A stretch of 64,000 nucleotides of DNA from an uncultured Alphaproteobacteria bacterium (GTDB lineage Bacteria; Pseudomonadota; Alphaproteobacteria; Rhizobiales; Aestuariivirgaceae), in the NCBI GenBank assembly GCA_945957365.1, contig CAMFKI010000008.1:62001-126000 (forward strand). Reading direction: 5' to 3'. The translations under genes and the position numbers were made by a program. Under the pieces are notes generated by a model. It saw nothing but the letters and a program-made list of their open reading frames with translations, did not search any database and was not told the DNA's origin. This document shows positions 46,841 through 54,509 of the stretch, piece by piece (the stretch's first letter is position 1; each line of letters opens with the position of its first letter).

Positions 46841-46879
46841 CTGTCAATCAATAAATCATTCCGGTTTATTTATTGACAG
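46841..46879. promoter_or_regulatory. 39-bp inverted repeat, likely ROK operator
   Basis: CTGTCAATCAATAAA (46841-46855) and TTTATTTATTGACAG (46865-46879) are inverted copies with one mismatch in 15, separated by 9 bases. A TTGACA hexamer lies just inside the outer end of each arm on the outward-reading strand, so the repeat holds the -35 sites for both the ROK-fucU operon and the transporter operon. Binding here would block both promoters at once. Confidence 0.65.
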
Positions 46880-46902
46880 GGGTCAATTTTTGAGTTGAGA
46901 AT
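46873..46902 (+). promoter_or_regulatory. frcB promoter
   Basis: A perfect -35 TTGACA (46873-46878) is 18 bases from GAGAAT (46897-46902). It overlaps one arm of the inverted repeat. The leader of about 98 bases holds a small ACCCC/GGGGT stem-loop at 46969-46984 and a GGGAGG ribosome site 6 bases before the GTG start. Confidence 0.55.
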
Positions 46903-47007
46903 GCTGTCATGTGCAGGAGTGTGGACGTCGATTACCCTCCCGCACCGGTAGCAACGAAACGTCATCTAACCCCTTGATCGGGGTAAAACAATTCATGGGA
47001 GGCCTAT

Positions 47008-48027
47008 GTGAAGACCCTTTTCAAAGCTGCTCTGCTCGGCGCTGCGGCGACCGTCGCCTTCGCCGTCACCCCCGCTTTCGCGGCTGATGGCGTGTGCCTG
47101 ATCACCAAGAACAACACCAACCCCTTCTTCGTGAAGATGAAGGAAGGTGCAGAAGCCAAGGCCAAGGAACTGGGCCTCGACTTCCAGGCTTTCGCCGGCG
47201 TGGTTGACGGCGATGCCGGCCCGCAGATCGAAGCCATCGAGAACTGCGTCGCCTCGGGCGCCAAGGGCATCCTGATCACCGCGTCGAACGACTCGGTCAT
47301 CCCCGCCCTCAAGGAAGCCCGTTCGAAGGGTCTCCTCGTCATCGCCCTCGACACGCCGATCGGTGACAAGGACGCTGCCGACTCGACCTTCGCCACCGAC
47401 AACTTCCAGGCCGGCGTGCTCATCGGCAAGTGGGCCAAGGCCCAGCTCGGCGACAAGGCCGCCACCGCCAAGATCGGCATGCTGGACATCAACAAGGACA
47501 ACATCTCGGTCGACGTGCTGCGCGACACCGGCTTCCTCACCGGCTTCGGCATCGAGGTTCCGGACGGCAAGGTGCTGGGTTCCGAGAAGGATCCGCGCAT
47601 CATTGGCCACGAGACCTCGAACGCCAACCCGGAAGGCGGCCTGAAGGCGGCGGAAAACCTGCTCGCCAAAGACCCGGACATGAACGTGATCTACACGATC
47701 AACGAGCCGGCCGCCGAAGGCGCCTTCCAGGCCATGAAGGCCGCCGGCAAGGAGAACCAGGCGATCATCGTGTCGGTCGACGGCGGCTGCCCCGGCGTGC
47801 AGAACGTCAAGGGCGGCGTGATCGGCGCCACCTCCATGCAGTTCCCGCTGCTGATGGCCTCGAAGGGCGTCGAAGCCATCGCCGCCTTCGCCAAGGACGG
47901 TTCCAAGCCGAAGAACTCCGACGGCCTGACCTTCTTCAACACCGGCGTGCAGCTCATCACCGACAAGCCGGTCGATGGCCTTGACGCCAAGACCTCGGAA
48001 GAAGGTCTGAAGATCTGCTGGGGTTGA
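47008..48027 (+). CDS. frcB: sugar ABC transporter substrate-binding protein (FrcB-like)
   Basis: 339 residues from a GTG with GGGAGG 6 bases upstream. A Sec signal (KTLFKAALLGAAATVAFA, cleaved after AFA near residue 25) precedes a periplasmic-binding fold of the ribose/galactose class. The opening CLITKNNTNPFFVKMKEGA and the block VSVDGGCPGV closely resemble the fructose-binding FrcB of Sinorhizobium. Codon use is strongly biased to GC-ending codons, which fits high expression. Substrate (fructose, ribose, mannose or another aldose) is not settled. Confidence 0.92.
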   Translation: MKTLFKAALLGAAATVAFAVTPAFAADGVCLITKNNTNPFFVKMKEGAEAKAKELGLDFQAFAGVVDGDAGPQIEAIENCVASGAKGILITASNDSVIPALKEARSKGLLVIALDTPIGDKDAADSTFATDNFQAGVLIGKWAKAQLGDKAATAKIGMLDINKDNISVDVLRDTGFLTGFGIEVPDGKVLGSEKDPRIIGHETSNANPEGGLKAAENLLAKDPDMNVIYTINEPAAEGAFQAMKAAGKENQAIIVSVDGGCPGVQNVKGGVIGATSMQFPLLMASKGVEAIAAFAKDGSKPKNSDGLTFFNTGVQLITDKPVDGLDAKTSEEGLKICWG

Positions 48028-48061
48028 TCCCACATCGGATTTTCTGAGTTGAACAGCGTGG

Positions 48062-48112
48062 GGGGCGGCCTTAACGTCGCCCCTCATACAAGATGCGGGG
48101 GTCACACCCGCA
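48062..48112 (+). other. tandem stem-loops between frcB and frcC
   Basis: GGGGCG (48062-48067) pairs with CGCCCC (48078-48083), and TGCGGG (48094-48099) pairs with CCCGCA (48107-48112). Paired hairpins after a binding-protein gene commonly protect its mRNA or limit read-through, so the binding protein is made in excess over the permease. No T-run follows. Confidence 0.5.
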
Positions 48113-48133
48113 CGGTTTCACGGGGGTAGGAAC

Positions 48134-49219
48134 ATGAGCGACAGCGGTCAGCCGACGAAAACCCTTTCTGACTTCGAAGCGACGTTGACCAAGGCCGACG
48201 TCTCCGTCGCGTCGTTCGAACATGAGCACCTGACCGCGCTGCAACGCTTCCGCATTTTCCTCCAGGCCTATCCGGTGGCGGTTCCGGTCTTCGTGCTCGT
48301 GATGTCGGTCCTGCTGTTCGGTTTCACCACGGATGGCAAAATCCTTCAGCCCGGCAACCTTTCCACCATTCTGAAGCAGATTACGCCGATCGGCATCGTC
48401 GCCATCGCGCAAACCATCATCATCCTTACCGCCGGCATCGATCTGTCGATCGGCGCCATCATGGTGCTGGCCTCCATCATCATGGGCAAGCTGGCCGTCC
48501 AGACCGGCGTTCCCGCGCCTGCTGCCATCGCAATCGGCTGCTTCGCCGGTGGCCTCATGGGCTACCTGAACGGCTTCCTGGTCACGCGGCTGCGGTTGCC
48601 GCCCTTCATCGTTACGCTTGGCACGCTCTACATCTTCCAGGCGCTCAAGCTCTGGTATTCCGGCTCCGAATCGATTCGCAACGTTGATACCGAAGCCGCT
48701 GCCCCCCTGCTTATCTGGTTCGGCAAGGTGATCTCCCTTGCTGGTTTCCAGATTCTGTATGGCACCGTCGCATTCCTGCTGCTTGCATGGCTGATGAGCT
48801 ATGTGCTCCGTCATACGGCATGGGGCCGCCATGTCTATGCGGTGGGCGACGATGTAAACGGCGCCATGCTGTCGGGCGTGCAGACCGACAAGGTCTTGCG
48901 CTCGGTCTATTCCGTGGCGGGCGTCATCGCGGCCTTTGCCGGCCTCGTGCTCATCGGCCGCGTCGGCGGCACGGTCACGCCTCTGGCCGGTGAAACCGCC
49001 AACCTCGATTCCATCACCGCCGTGGTGATCGGCGGTACATCTCTGTTCGGCGGCCGTGGCACCATCGTGGGCTCGGTGCTGGGCGCCATCATCGTGGGCG
49101 TCTTCCGCTTCGGCTTGTCACTGTCGCGCGTCGATGTGCTCTGGCAGGACTTCACGGTCGGCATCCTGATCATCACCGCGGTCGCCATCGACCAGTGGAT
49201 CCGCAAGGCATCGAGCTAA
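48134..49219 (+). CDS. frcC: sugar ABC transporter permease (FrcC-like)
   Basis: 361 residues. An N-terminal cytoplasmic stretch of about 50 residues is followed by eight to ten membrane segments of the RbsC/FrcC type. Family signatures include LTAGIDLSIGAIMVLASI and AVVIGGTSLFGGRGTIVGSV. It forms the membrane channel for the FrcB-like binding protein. A TAGGA site precedes the ATG. frcA follows after 31 bases. Confidence 0.93.
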   Translation: MSDSGQPTKTLSDFEATLTKADVSVASFEHEHLTALQRFRIFLQAYPVAVPVFVLVMSVLLFGFTTDGKILQPGNLSTILKQITPIGIVAIAQTIIILTAGIDLSIGAIMVLASIIMGKLAVQTGVPAPAAIAIGCFAGGLMGYLNGFLVTRLRLPPFIVTLGTLYIFQALKLWYSGSESIRNVDTEAAAPLLIWFGKVISLAGFQILYGTVAFLLLAWLMSYVLRHTAWGRHVYAVGDDVNGAMLSGVQTDKVLRSVYSVAGVIAAFAGLVLIGRVGGTVTPLAGETANLDSITAVVIGGTSLFGGRGTIVGSVLGAIIVGVFRFGLSLSRVDVLWQDFTVGILIITAVAIDQWIRKASS

Positions 49220-49250
49220 CACTTCAACGCTGCAAGCACGGGCATCCGTC

Positions 49251-50039
49251 ATGACCATCACCGTCGACCCGATCCTCACGACGCGCAACCTGGTGAAGCG
49301 CTATGGCCGCGTCACCGCCCTCGACCACTGCGATTTCGATCTCTACTCCAATGAGATTCTCGCGGTGATCGGCGACAATGGCGCAGGCAAGTCGACCCTC
49401 ATCAAGGCCATCTGCGGTGCGGTAACACCGGATGAAGGCGAGATCAGGCTGGACGGCAAACCCGTTCACTTCCGCTCGCCTCTCGAGGCGCGCAATGCCG
49501 GCATCGAAACCGTCTATCAGAACCTCGCCCTCTCACCGGCCCTGTCGATTGCCGACAACATGTTCATGGGCCGTGAAATCCGCAAGCCCGGCTTTCTTGG
49601 CAACGTGCTCAAGAAACTCGATCACAGGGCGATGGAAAAAATCGCACGTGACAAGCTCACCGAACTGGGCCTGATGACCATTCAGAACATCGGCCAAGCG
49701 GTTGAGACCCTGTCCGGCGGCCAGCGCCAGGGTGTCGCGGTCGCGCGTGCGGCTGCCTTCGGTTCAAAGGTCGTCATCATGGACGAACCGACGGCCGCAT
49801 TGGGCGTCAAGGAATCGCGACGCGTGCTGGAACTGATTCTCGATGTGAAGCGCCGCGGACTGCCTATCGTGCTCATTTCGCACAACATGCCGCATGTCTT
49901 CGAAGTGGCTGACCGGATCCACATCCACCGGCTCGGCAAGCGCCTCTGCGTGATCAATCCGAAGGACTTCACCATGTCCGATGCGGTGGCCTTCATGACC
50001 GGCGCCAAGGCGCCGCCGCCCGAACTGATGGCGGCCTGA
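49251..50039 (+). CDS. frcA: sugar ABC transporter ATP-binding protein (FrcA-like)
   Basis: 262 residues, a single ATPase module rather than the double module of RbsA. Walker A GDNGAGKST (41-49), Q-loop VYQNLAL (about 88-94), signature LSGGQ (154-158) and Walker B VVIMDEP (174-180) are all intact, with the switch His in LISHNMPHVF. The single-module form matches FrcA. No fructokinase gene follows, unlike the Sinorhizobium frcBCAK operon; the next gene is convergent. Confidence 0.93.
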   Translation: MTITVDPILTTRNLVKRYGRVTALDHCDFDLYSNEILAVIGDNGAGKSTLIKAICGAVTPDEGEIRLDGKPVHFRSPLEARNAGIETVYQNLALSPALSIADNMFMGREIRKPGFLGNVLKKLDHRAMEKIARDKLTELGLMTIQNIGQAVETLSGGQRQGVAVARAAAFGSKVVIMDEPTAALGVKESRRVLELILDVKRRGLPIVLISHNMPHVFEVADRIHIHRLGKRLCVINPKDFTMSDAVAFMTGAKAPPPELMAA

Positions 50040-50043
50040 TCAC

Positions 50044-50060
50044 CGGCCGATGCAGGGCCG
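50044..50060. terminator. small hairpin between convergent frcA and dehydrogenase genes
   Basis: CGGCC (50044-50048) can pair with GGCCG (50056-50060) around a 7-base loop in the 21-bp gap between the two stop codons. The stem is short and lacks a T-run, so its function is doubtful. Confidence 0.25.
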
Positions 50061-50999
50061 TCAGCGTGGCGCCTTCTTTTCCTGGTCCCGCTTGTGGGCG
50101 GCCAGCGCCATCATTCGCCTGTCCCGCCATGCCGTTGTATCGGCAAGCTTCTCCCGCGGTACGGCGGCGCGCCGCTCGGCCTCGAGCATCGCGCCGATCG
50201 CGTGTGGCCAGGGTGCAGCAGCAGCCTGGCTGTCACCCACCCGGCGAATGGTCGGGCCATAGCGTTCGAGATAGTCGGCGACGCCGTTCGGCGCATTGAG
50301 ATCGATGGTTTCGATGGGCCCCATGAAGCTCCAGCGCAGGGCCAGGCCCTCCTTGATCGTCTTGTCGAGATCATCGGCTGTCACATAGCCCTCGGCGATG
50401 AGCCGGAACGACTCGTTCAGCACCGCCAGTTGCAGCCGGTTCAGAATGAATCCCTCGATCTCGCGCTTCACTTCGATAGGTGACATGCCGCAGCCTGACA
50501 TGAAGTCCTTGGCCTCCGAGACGGCGCCGGCCGACGTGAAGTCCGCGCCGCAGATTTCGACGATCGGTGCGAGATGGGGCGGATTGAGGGGATGGGAAAC
50601 CAGGCAGCGCTGCCGGGTGGCGAGTGCGCCGAAAATGATCGACGGCATGATTGCCGAGGTCGAGCTCGAGATGATCGCATCCGCCGGCGCGAGCCCCTCG
50701 ACCTCAGCGAACAGCGCCTGCTTCGGCTCGGCGCGCTCCACGATGTTTTCCTGAATGAAGCCGACACCCGACAAGGCCTGCGCCAGGCTTGCCGCTCCGG
50801 TGATGCGCGTCCGCACTGTGTCAGCGTCGTCGATGAGTCCCGCCGCCGCCATGTCCGGGAGCGTGTTGGCAATGTGGGCCAACGCCTTCTGCACCTGGGC
50901 GGAGTCCTGGTCCCACAGGGTCACCGCGTGCCCCCCGCGGGCAAACACCATCGCCCAGGAGCGGCCGATCAGGCCCGAGCCAAGGATCGCCGTCTTCAA
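50061..50999 (-). CDS. L-gulonate 3-dehydrogenase/3-hydroxyacyl-CoA dehydrogenase-like protein
   Basis: 312 residues from a TTG that overlaps the aldo/keto reductase stop by 4 bp (TTGA); longer frames would run inside that gene. The Rossmann motif is AILGSGLIGRSWAMVFARGG, and SSSTSAIMPS, HPLNPPHLAPIVEI and EGFILNRLQ follow. This set matches lambda-crystallin/L-gulonate 3-dehydrogenase more closely than FadB-type enzymes. It probably oxidises the C3 hydroxyl of a sugar acid. Carnitine dehydrogenase-like activity is an alternative. Confidence 0.82.
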   Translation of the reverse strand: MKTAILGSGLIGRSWAMVFARGGHAVTLWDQDSAQVQKALAHIANTLPDMAAAGLIDDADTVRTRITGAASLAQALSGVGFIQENIVERAEPKQALFAEVEGLAPADAIISSSTSAIMPSIIFGALATRQRCLVSHPLNPPHLAPIVEICGADFTSAGAVSEAKDFMSGCGMSPIEVKREIEGFILNRLQLAVLNESFRLIAEGYVTADDLDKTIKEGLALRWSFMGPIETIDLNAPNGVADYLERYGPTIRRVGDSQAAAAPWPHAIGAMLEAERRAAVPREKLADTTAWRDRRMMALAAHKRDQEKKAPR

Positions 51000-52021
51000 C
51001 GCGGCACCGGCGCGTCTTCGTGCAGAAGCCCTGCCGCCTTCAGGTCCTTCCACAGAGCCTTCGGGATCTTGGCGTCGAGCGTGGCGACGTTCTGGGCCAC
51101 TTCTTTCGGGCTGACACCGCCGGGGATGACGCTCACCACTTGCCGATGATGCATCGGGAAACGCAGCGCCGCCTGCGCCAGCTTCACCTTGTGCTTCTTG
51201 CAGATCGCCTCGATCTGTCCGACGCGCTCGAGGATCGCCTTGGGGGCGGGGTCATAATTGTACCATGCACCCGGCCTGGGCCCGGTGGCGAGGATGCCGG
51301 AATTATAGGGTCCACCCAGCACGATGCCGATACCGCGCTTCTCGCACAGCGGCAGGAATGAATTGAGCGACTCCTGTTCGAGCAACGTGTAGCGCCCGGC
51401 AAGCAGGAAGATGTCGACGTCGGCATTCTTCGCCAGGATCTCGCAGACCTCCCACTCGTTGACGCCCGCGCCATAGGCCTTGATCACCTTCTCGCTGCGC
51501 AGTTTTTCCAGCGCCTTGATGCCACTGGTGAGAATGGTCCTCACATGCGCATCGCGCGAGGCCACGGTCTTGTGATTGAACACGTCAACGTCATGAATGA
51601 AGATCACGTCGATCGAGTCGACGCCGAGGCGTTCCAGGGAAAATTCGATGGACCGCATGAAGCCATCATAGCTGTAGTCATAAACCTCGCGGCGTGATGG
51701 CGTATCGAAGAACTTGCCGATGCCGGTGCGCTGCGTCGGGTCGCAGACCTCGAGGAGGCGGCCTACCTTGGTGGACAGCACGTAGTCCTTCCGCTTCCTG
51801 CCATAGAGGAAGCGGTTCAGGCGCGTTTCGGCGAGGCCGAGGCCATAGAGCGGTGCTGTGTCATAGTAGCGGATGCCGGCCTTCCAGGCGGCTTCCAATG
51901 TCTTGTGTGCCTCTTCCGGACCCGTCGCCTTGTAGAGGTTGCCGAGTGGCGCCGTGCCGAAGCCCAGCTCGGTAAAGGAGATGGTCTCTCCAGACGGCGC
52001 CTTGAAACTGCGCTTCTTCAT
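50996..52021 (-). CDS. aldo/keto reductase, aldose 1-dehydrogenase-like
   Basis: 341 residues. The AKR tetrad is Asp54, Tyr59 (YYDTAPLYG), Lys85 (LSTKVG) and His143 (VIFIHDVD). The pattern GFGTAPLGNLY and the SYDGFMRSIEFSLERLG block match the D-threo-aldose/L-fucose dehydrogenase group, which oxidises the sugar at C1 to a lactone with NAD(P). The ATG overlaps the GntR stop by 4 bp, so regulator, reductase and dehydrogenase form one operon. The substrate is not fixed by sequence. Confidence 0.88.
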   Translation of the reverse strand: MKKRSFKAPSGETISFTELGFGTAPLGNLYKATGPEEAHKTLEAAWKAGIRYYDTAPLYGLGLAETRLNRFLYGRKRKDYVLSTKVGRLLEVCDPTQRTGIGKFFDTPSRREVYDYSYDGFMRSIEFSLERLGVDSIDVIFIHDVDVFNHKTVASRDAHVRTILTSGIKALEKLRSEKVIKAYGAGVNEWEVCEILAKNADVDIFLLAGRYTLLEQESLNSFLPLCEKRGIGIVLGGPYNSGILATGPRPGAWYNYDPAPKAILERVGQIEAICKKHKVKLAQAALRFPMHHRQVVSVIPGGVSPKEVAQNVATLDAKIPKALWKDLKAAGLLHEDAPVPR

Positions 52022-52749
52022 GCCTCAGGTCCTCCGATGTTGTTGAGATCGGCGAAAAGCTCCGGCCTTTCGCGGGCGAATGTTTCAAGCTCGGCCATCA
52101 CCGCGTCGAGGTGACTATACATGGCCCTCGCTGCCCTATCGCCGTCATGGGCTTCGAGGGCTGCGACGATGGCCTTGTGTTCGGACAGCGTCAGTTCGAG
52201 CCGGCGGCGGGTATTCAGAAGCTGGCGGACGCGATCGAGGCCGAGGCGCGCGGTCTCCGTGGCGATGCGGACCCGCTCGAAGCCCAGATGGTCCTGCAGC
52301 AGGGCATGGAAGGCGAGGTCGAAGCCGTGGAAGCCCTTGAGGTCGACAGCCTCGATCGCTGCTCTCTGGTAGCGCAGGTTGCGGGCAAGCTGCTCGATCA
52401 GCTCGGGCGATGCCATCCCCGCCAGGCGGCGCACCGTTTCGACTTCCAGGGCGCGGCGCAGAAACATGTTCTCGCGCGTGTCGGAGATCTTGATAAGGGC
52501 TACACGCGAACCGCTTTGCGGAATGATGTCGACCAGGCCTTCCGCGGCCAGCCGGTTCATCGCCTCGCCCACAGGGAAGCGGGAGACACCCATGCGCGCC
52601 GCAATGGCCTGCTTGTCGAGGAACTCGCCGGGCTTCAGGTCCAGCTGGACGATGGCCTGGCGCAAGGCGTCATGTACCCGGGCGGTGGCGCCCTTGGCCA
52701 CAACGCGGCCCGGACTCAAGAAATCATAGGTGACGGCAGCCACTGGCAT
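52018..52749 (-). CDS. GntR-family (FadR subfamily) transcriptional regulator
   Basis: 243 residues. The winged helix is KQAIAARMGVSRFPVGEAMN (about 46-65), followed by an all-helical FCD ligand domain with metal-binding histidines (GFDLAFHALLQDHLG; LSEHKAIVAALEAHD; YSHLDAVM). The family responds to sugar acids or short organic acids. The ATG at 52749 has no ribosome site, and a 14-bp palindrome ends directly at it, so the mRNA may be leaderless and the gene self-regulated. It diverges from uxaA. Confidence 0.9.
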   Translation of the reverse strand: MPVAAVTYDFLSPGRVVAKGATARVHDALRQAIVQLDLKPGEFLDKQAIAARMGVSRFPVGEAMNRLAAEGLVDIIPQSGSRVALIKISDTRENMFLRRALEVETVRRLAGMASPELIEQLARNLRYQRAAIEAVDLKGFHGFDLAFHALLQDHLGFERVRIATETARLGLDRVRQLLNTRRRLELTLSEHKAIVAALEAHDGDRAARAMYSHLDAVMAELETFARERPELFADLNNIGGPEA

Positions 52750-52763
52750 GCTAACATGTTAGC
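52750..52763. promoter_or_regulatory. 14-bp perfect palindrome, likely GntR operator
   Basis: GCTAACATGTTAGC is perfectly symmetrical and sits in the 62-bp gap between gntR and uxaA, touching the gntR start codon. Its size and symmetry suit a FadR-type dimer. It overlaps the candidate gntR -10 element and lies about 50 bases before the uxaA start, so one bound dimer could control both units. Confidence 0.6.
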
Positions 52764-52783
52764 GATATTCATCGTGCGGGCAA
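52756..52783 (-). promoter_or_regulatory. candidate gntR promoter
   Basis: On the minus strand, TTGCCC (52783-52778) is 16 bases from TAACAT (52761-52756), which lies within the palindrome. Transcription would begin about 7 bases later, at the A of the gntR ATG itself. Confidence 0.35.
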
Positions 52784-52811
52784 GCCCCGCAGCAGAGAAG
52801 CGAGCTTTCAG

Positions 52812-54347
52812 ATGATTGCAACCGTGCCGAAGACCCCTCGCATGCTTCGTCTCTCCAGTGCCGACAATGTTCTCGTCGCGATCGACACCGTCGACAAGGG
52901 TGCGCAAGCGCCCGAGGGTATTACTGCTCTGGACCGCATCGGCAAGGGCCACAAGCTGGCATCGGCAGCGATCAGGGCAGGTGAGCCCGTGCGCAAGTTC
53001 GGACAAATCATCGGATTTGCGAAGCAGGACATCCCCCGGGGTGCCTGGGTGCATGAGCACAATACGGGCATGCAGGATTTCGACCGCGACTACGCTTTCG
53101 CGCAGGATGCGAAGCCGGAGGACATTCTGCCCCTGGATAAGCAGGCGACGTTTCAGGGCATTCGCCGCGCCAATGGCAAGGTCGGAACGCGCAACTACAT
53201 CGGCGTTCTCACCTCGGTGAACTGCTCGGCCACCGTCGCGGGCTTCATCGCGGAAGAGGTGAAGCGTTCCGGCATGCTGGACGCCTATCCCAACATCGAT
53301 GGCATCGTGGCGCTGAAGATGGACAATGGCTGCGTCGTCGACTACCGCGGCGTGATCTTCGACATCTTGAAGCGTACGGCCTGGGGCTATGCCACCAATC
53401 CCAACATGGGTGGCGTGCTGATGGTCGGCCTCGGCTGCGAAGGTTTTCAGATCCCGCGCTTCAAGGAAGCCTATGGCGTGGTCGAGAACGAGACCTTCCG
53501 GACGATGACGATCCAGGAGACGGGAGGCACGAAAAAAACGGTTGCAGCAGGCGTTGCCGCGATCCGCGAGATGCTTCCGCACGTCAACAATGTGACGCGT
53601 GAAACCTGTCATGCATCCGATCTCATCGTGGCGCTGCAGTGCGGCGGCTCGGATGGCTATTCCGGCATCACGGCGAACCCGGCATTGGGTGCGGCCGTCG
53701 ACATCCTGGTGCGTCACGGCGGCACCGGCATCCTCTCGGAAACACCGGAAATCTATGGCGCGGAGCACCTTCTCACGCGACGTGCCGCCAGCCGCGAAGT
53801 GGGCGAGAAGCTCGTCGACATCATCAAGTGGTGGGAAGATTATGCCAAGCGTAACAACATGGAAATGAACAACAATCCGTCGCCGGGCAACAAGCTTGGC
53901 GGGTTGACGACGATCCTCGAAAAGTCGCTCGGCGCGGCGGCCAAGGGCGGCACCACGACGCTGCGCCACGTCTATCGCTATGCCGAGCCGGTGACCGGTC
54001 GTGGTTTCGTTTTCATGGACACGCCGGGGTATGATCCAGTGGCGGCGACGGGCCAGGTGGCCGGCGGTGCAAACCTTCTTTGCTTCACCACGGGACGCGG
54101 CTCCGCCTATGGTTGCAAGCCCGTGCCGTCGATCAAATTGGCAACGAATACCGACATTTACACGCGCATGATCGATGACATGGACATCAACTGCGGCGAC
54201 ATCCTCGATGGCGTCTCGATCGCGGCCAAGGGCCAGCAGATCTTCGAGCTGATGCTGAAGGTTGCATCCGGGCAAAAGACCAAGTCGGAAGAGCTCGGCT
54301 ATGGTGACAACGAGTATGTTCCCTGGCATGTCGGCGCGATGATGTAG
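52812..54347 (+). CDS. uxaA: altronate dehydratase (UxaA family)
   Basis: 511 residues. An N-terminal SAF domain (about 10-90, with LVAIDTVDKG and RAGEPVRKFGQIIG) is followed by the UxaA/galactarate-dehydratase domain (NGKVGTRNYIGVLTSVNCSA, GCEGFQIPRF, LQCGGSDGYSGITANPALG, NPSPGNKLGGLTTILEKSLG). Full-length members remove water from hexonates such as D-altronate. Divergent from, and probably controlled by, the GntR protein. With the AKR and dehydrogenase it suggests a sugar-acid route, though the substrate is unknown. Confidence 0.92.
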   Translation: MIATVPKTPRMLRLSSADNVLVAIDTVDKGAQAPEGITALDRIGKGHKLASAAIRAGEPVRKFGQIIGFAKQDIPRGAWVHEHNTGMQDFDRDYAFAQDAKPEDILPLDKQATFQGIRRANGKVGTRNYIGVLTSVNCSATVAGFIAEEVKRSGMLDAYPNIDGIVALKMDNGCVVDYRGVIFDILKRTAWGYATNPNMGGVLMVGLGCEGFQIPRFKEAYGVVENETFRTMTIQETGGTKKTVAAGVAAIREMLPHVNNVTRETCHASDLIVALQCGGSDGYSGITANPALGAAVDILVRHGGTGILSETPEIYGAEHLLTRRAASREVGEKLVDIIKWWEDYAKRNNMEMNNNPSPGNKLGGLTTILEKSLGAAAKGGTTTLRHVYRYAEPVTGRGFVFMDTPGYDPVAATGQVAGGANLLCFTTGRGSAYGCKPVPSIKLATNTDIYTRMIDDMDINCGDILDGVSIAAKGQQIFELMLKVASGQKTKSEELGYGDNEYVPWHVGAMM

Positions 54348-54365
54348 TTGCATTCGGTGTTGCTG

Positions 54366-54380
54366 CCGGATGCCATCCGG
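54366..54380 (+). terminator. hairpin after uxaA
   Basis: CCGGAT and ATCCGG flank a 3-base loop 18 bases after the uxaA stop, followed by the T-rich TTGTTG. This is the best candidate terminator for uxaA. The rest of the 162-bp gap to the next gene holds two CCCCGG stretches (54440-54446 and 54467-54472) that can pair with the CCGGGGG at the next ribosome site. Confidence 0.4.
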
Positions 54381-54509
54381 TTGTTGCCCGGGTCATCATT
54401 GCACCATGATTGCAGAACAATGGTCGGCCTCGCGGGAGACCCCGGGTTCACGACGCGTAAAGTGGACCCCGGCTAGGCTAGTGCCCGCATCCGGTGGTCC
54501 GGGGGAGTG

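Noticed and set aside
46788..47007. Possible riboswitch in the long frcB leader
   Set aside because: Only a 5-bp ACCCC/GGGGT stem-loop (46969-46984) was seen; no known riboswitch core is recognisable and the region is better explained by promoter and operator.
52716..54353. 545-residue frame antisense to uxaA
   Set aside because: The uxaA strand shows full-length family motifs; the antisense product has none.
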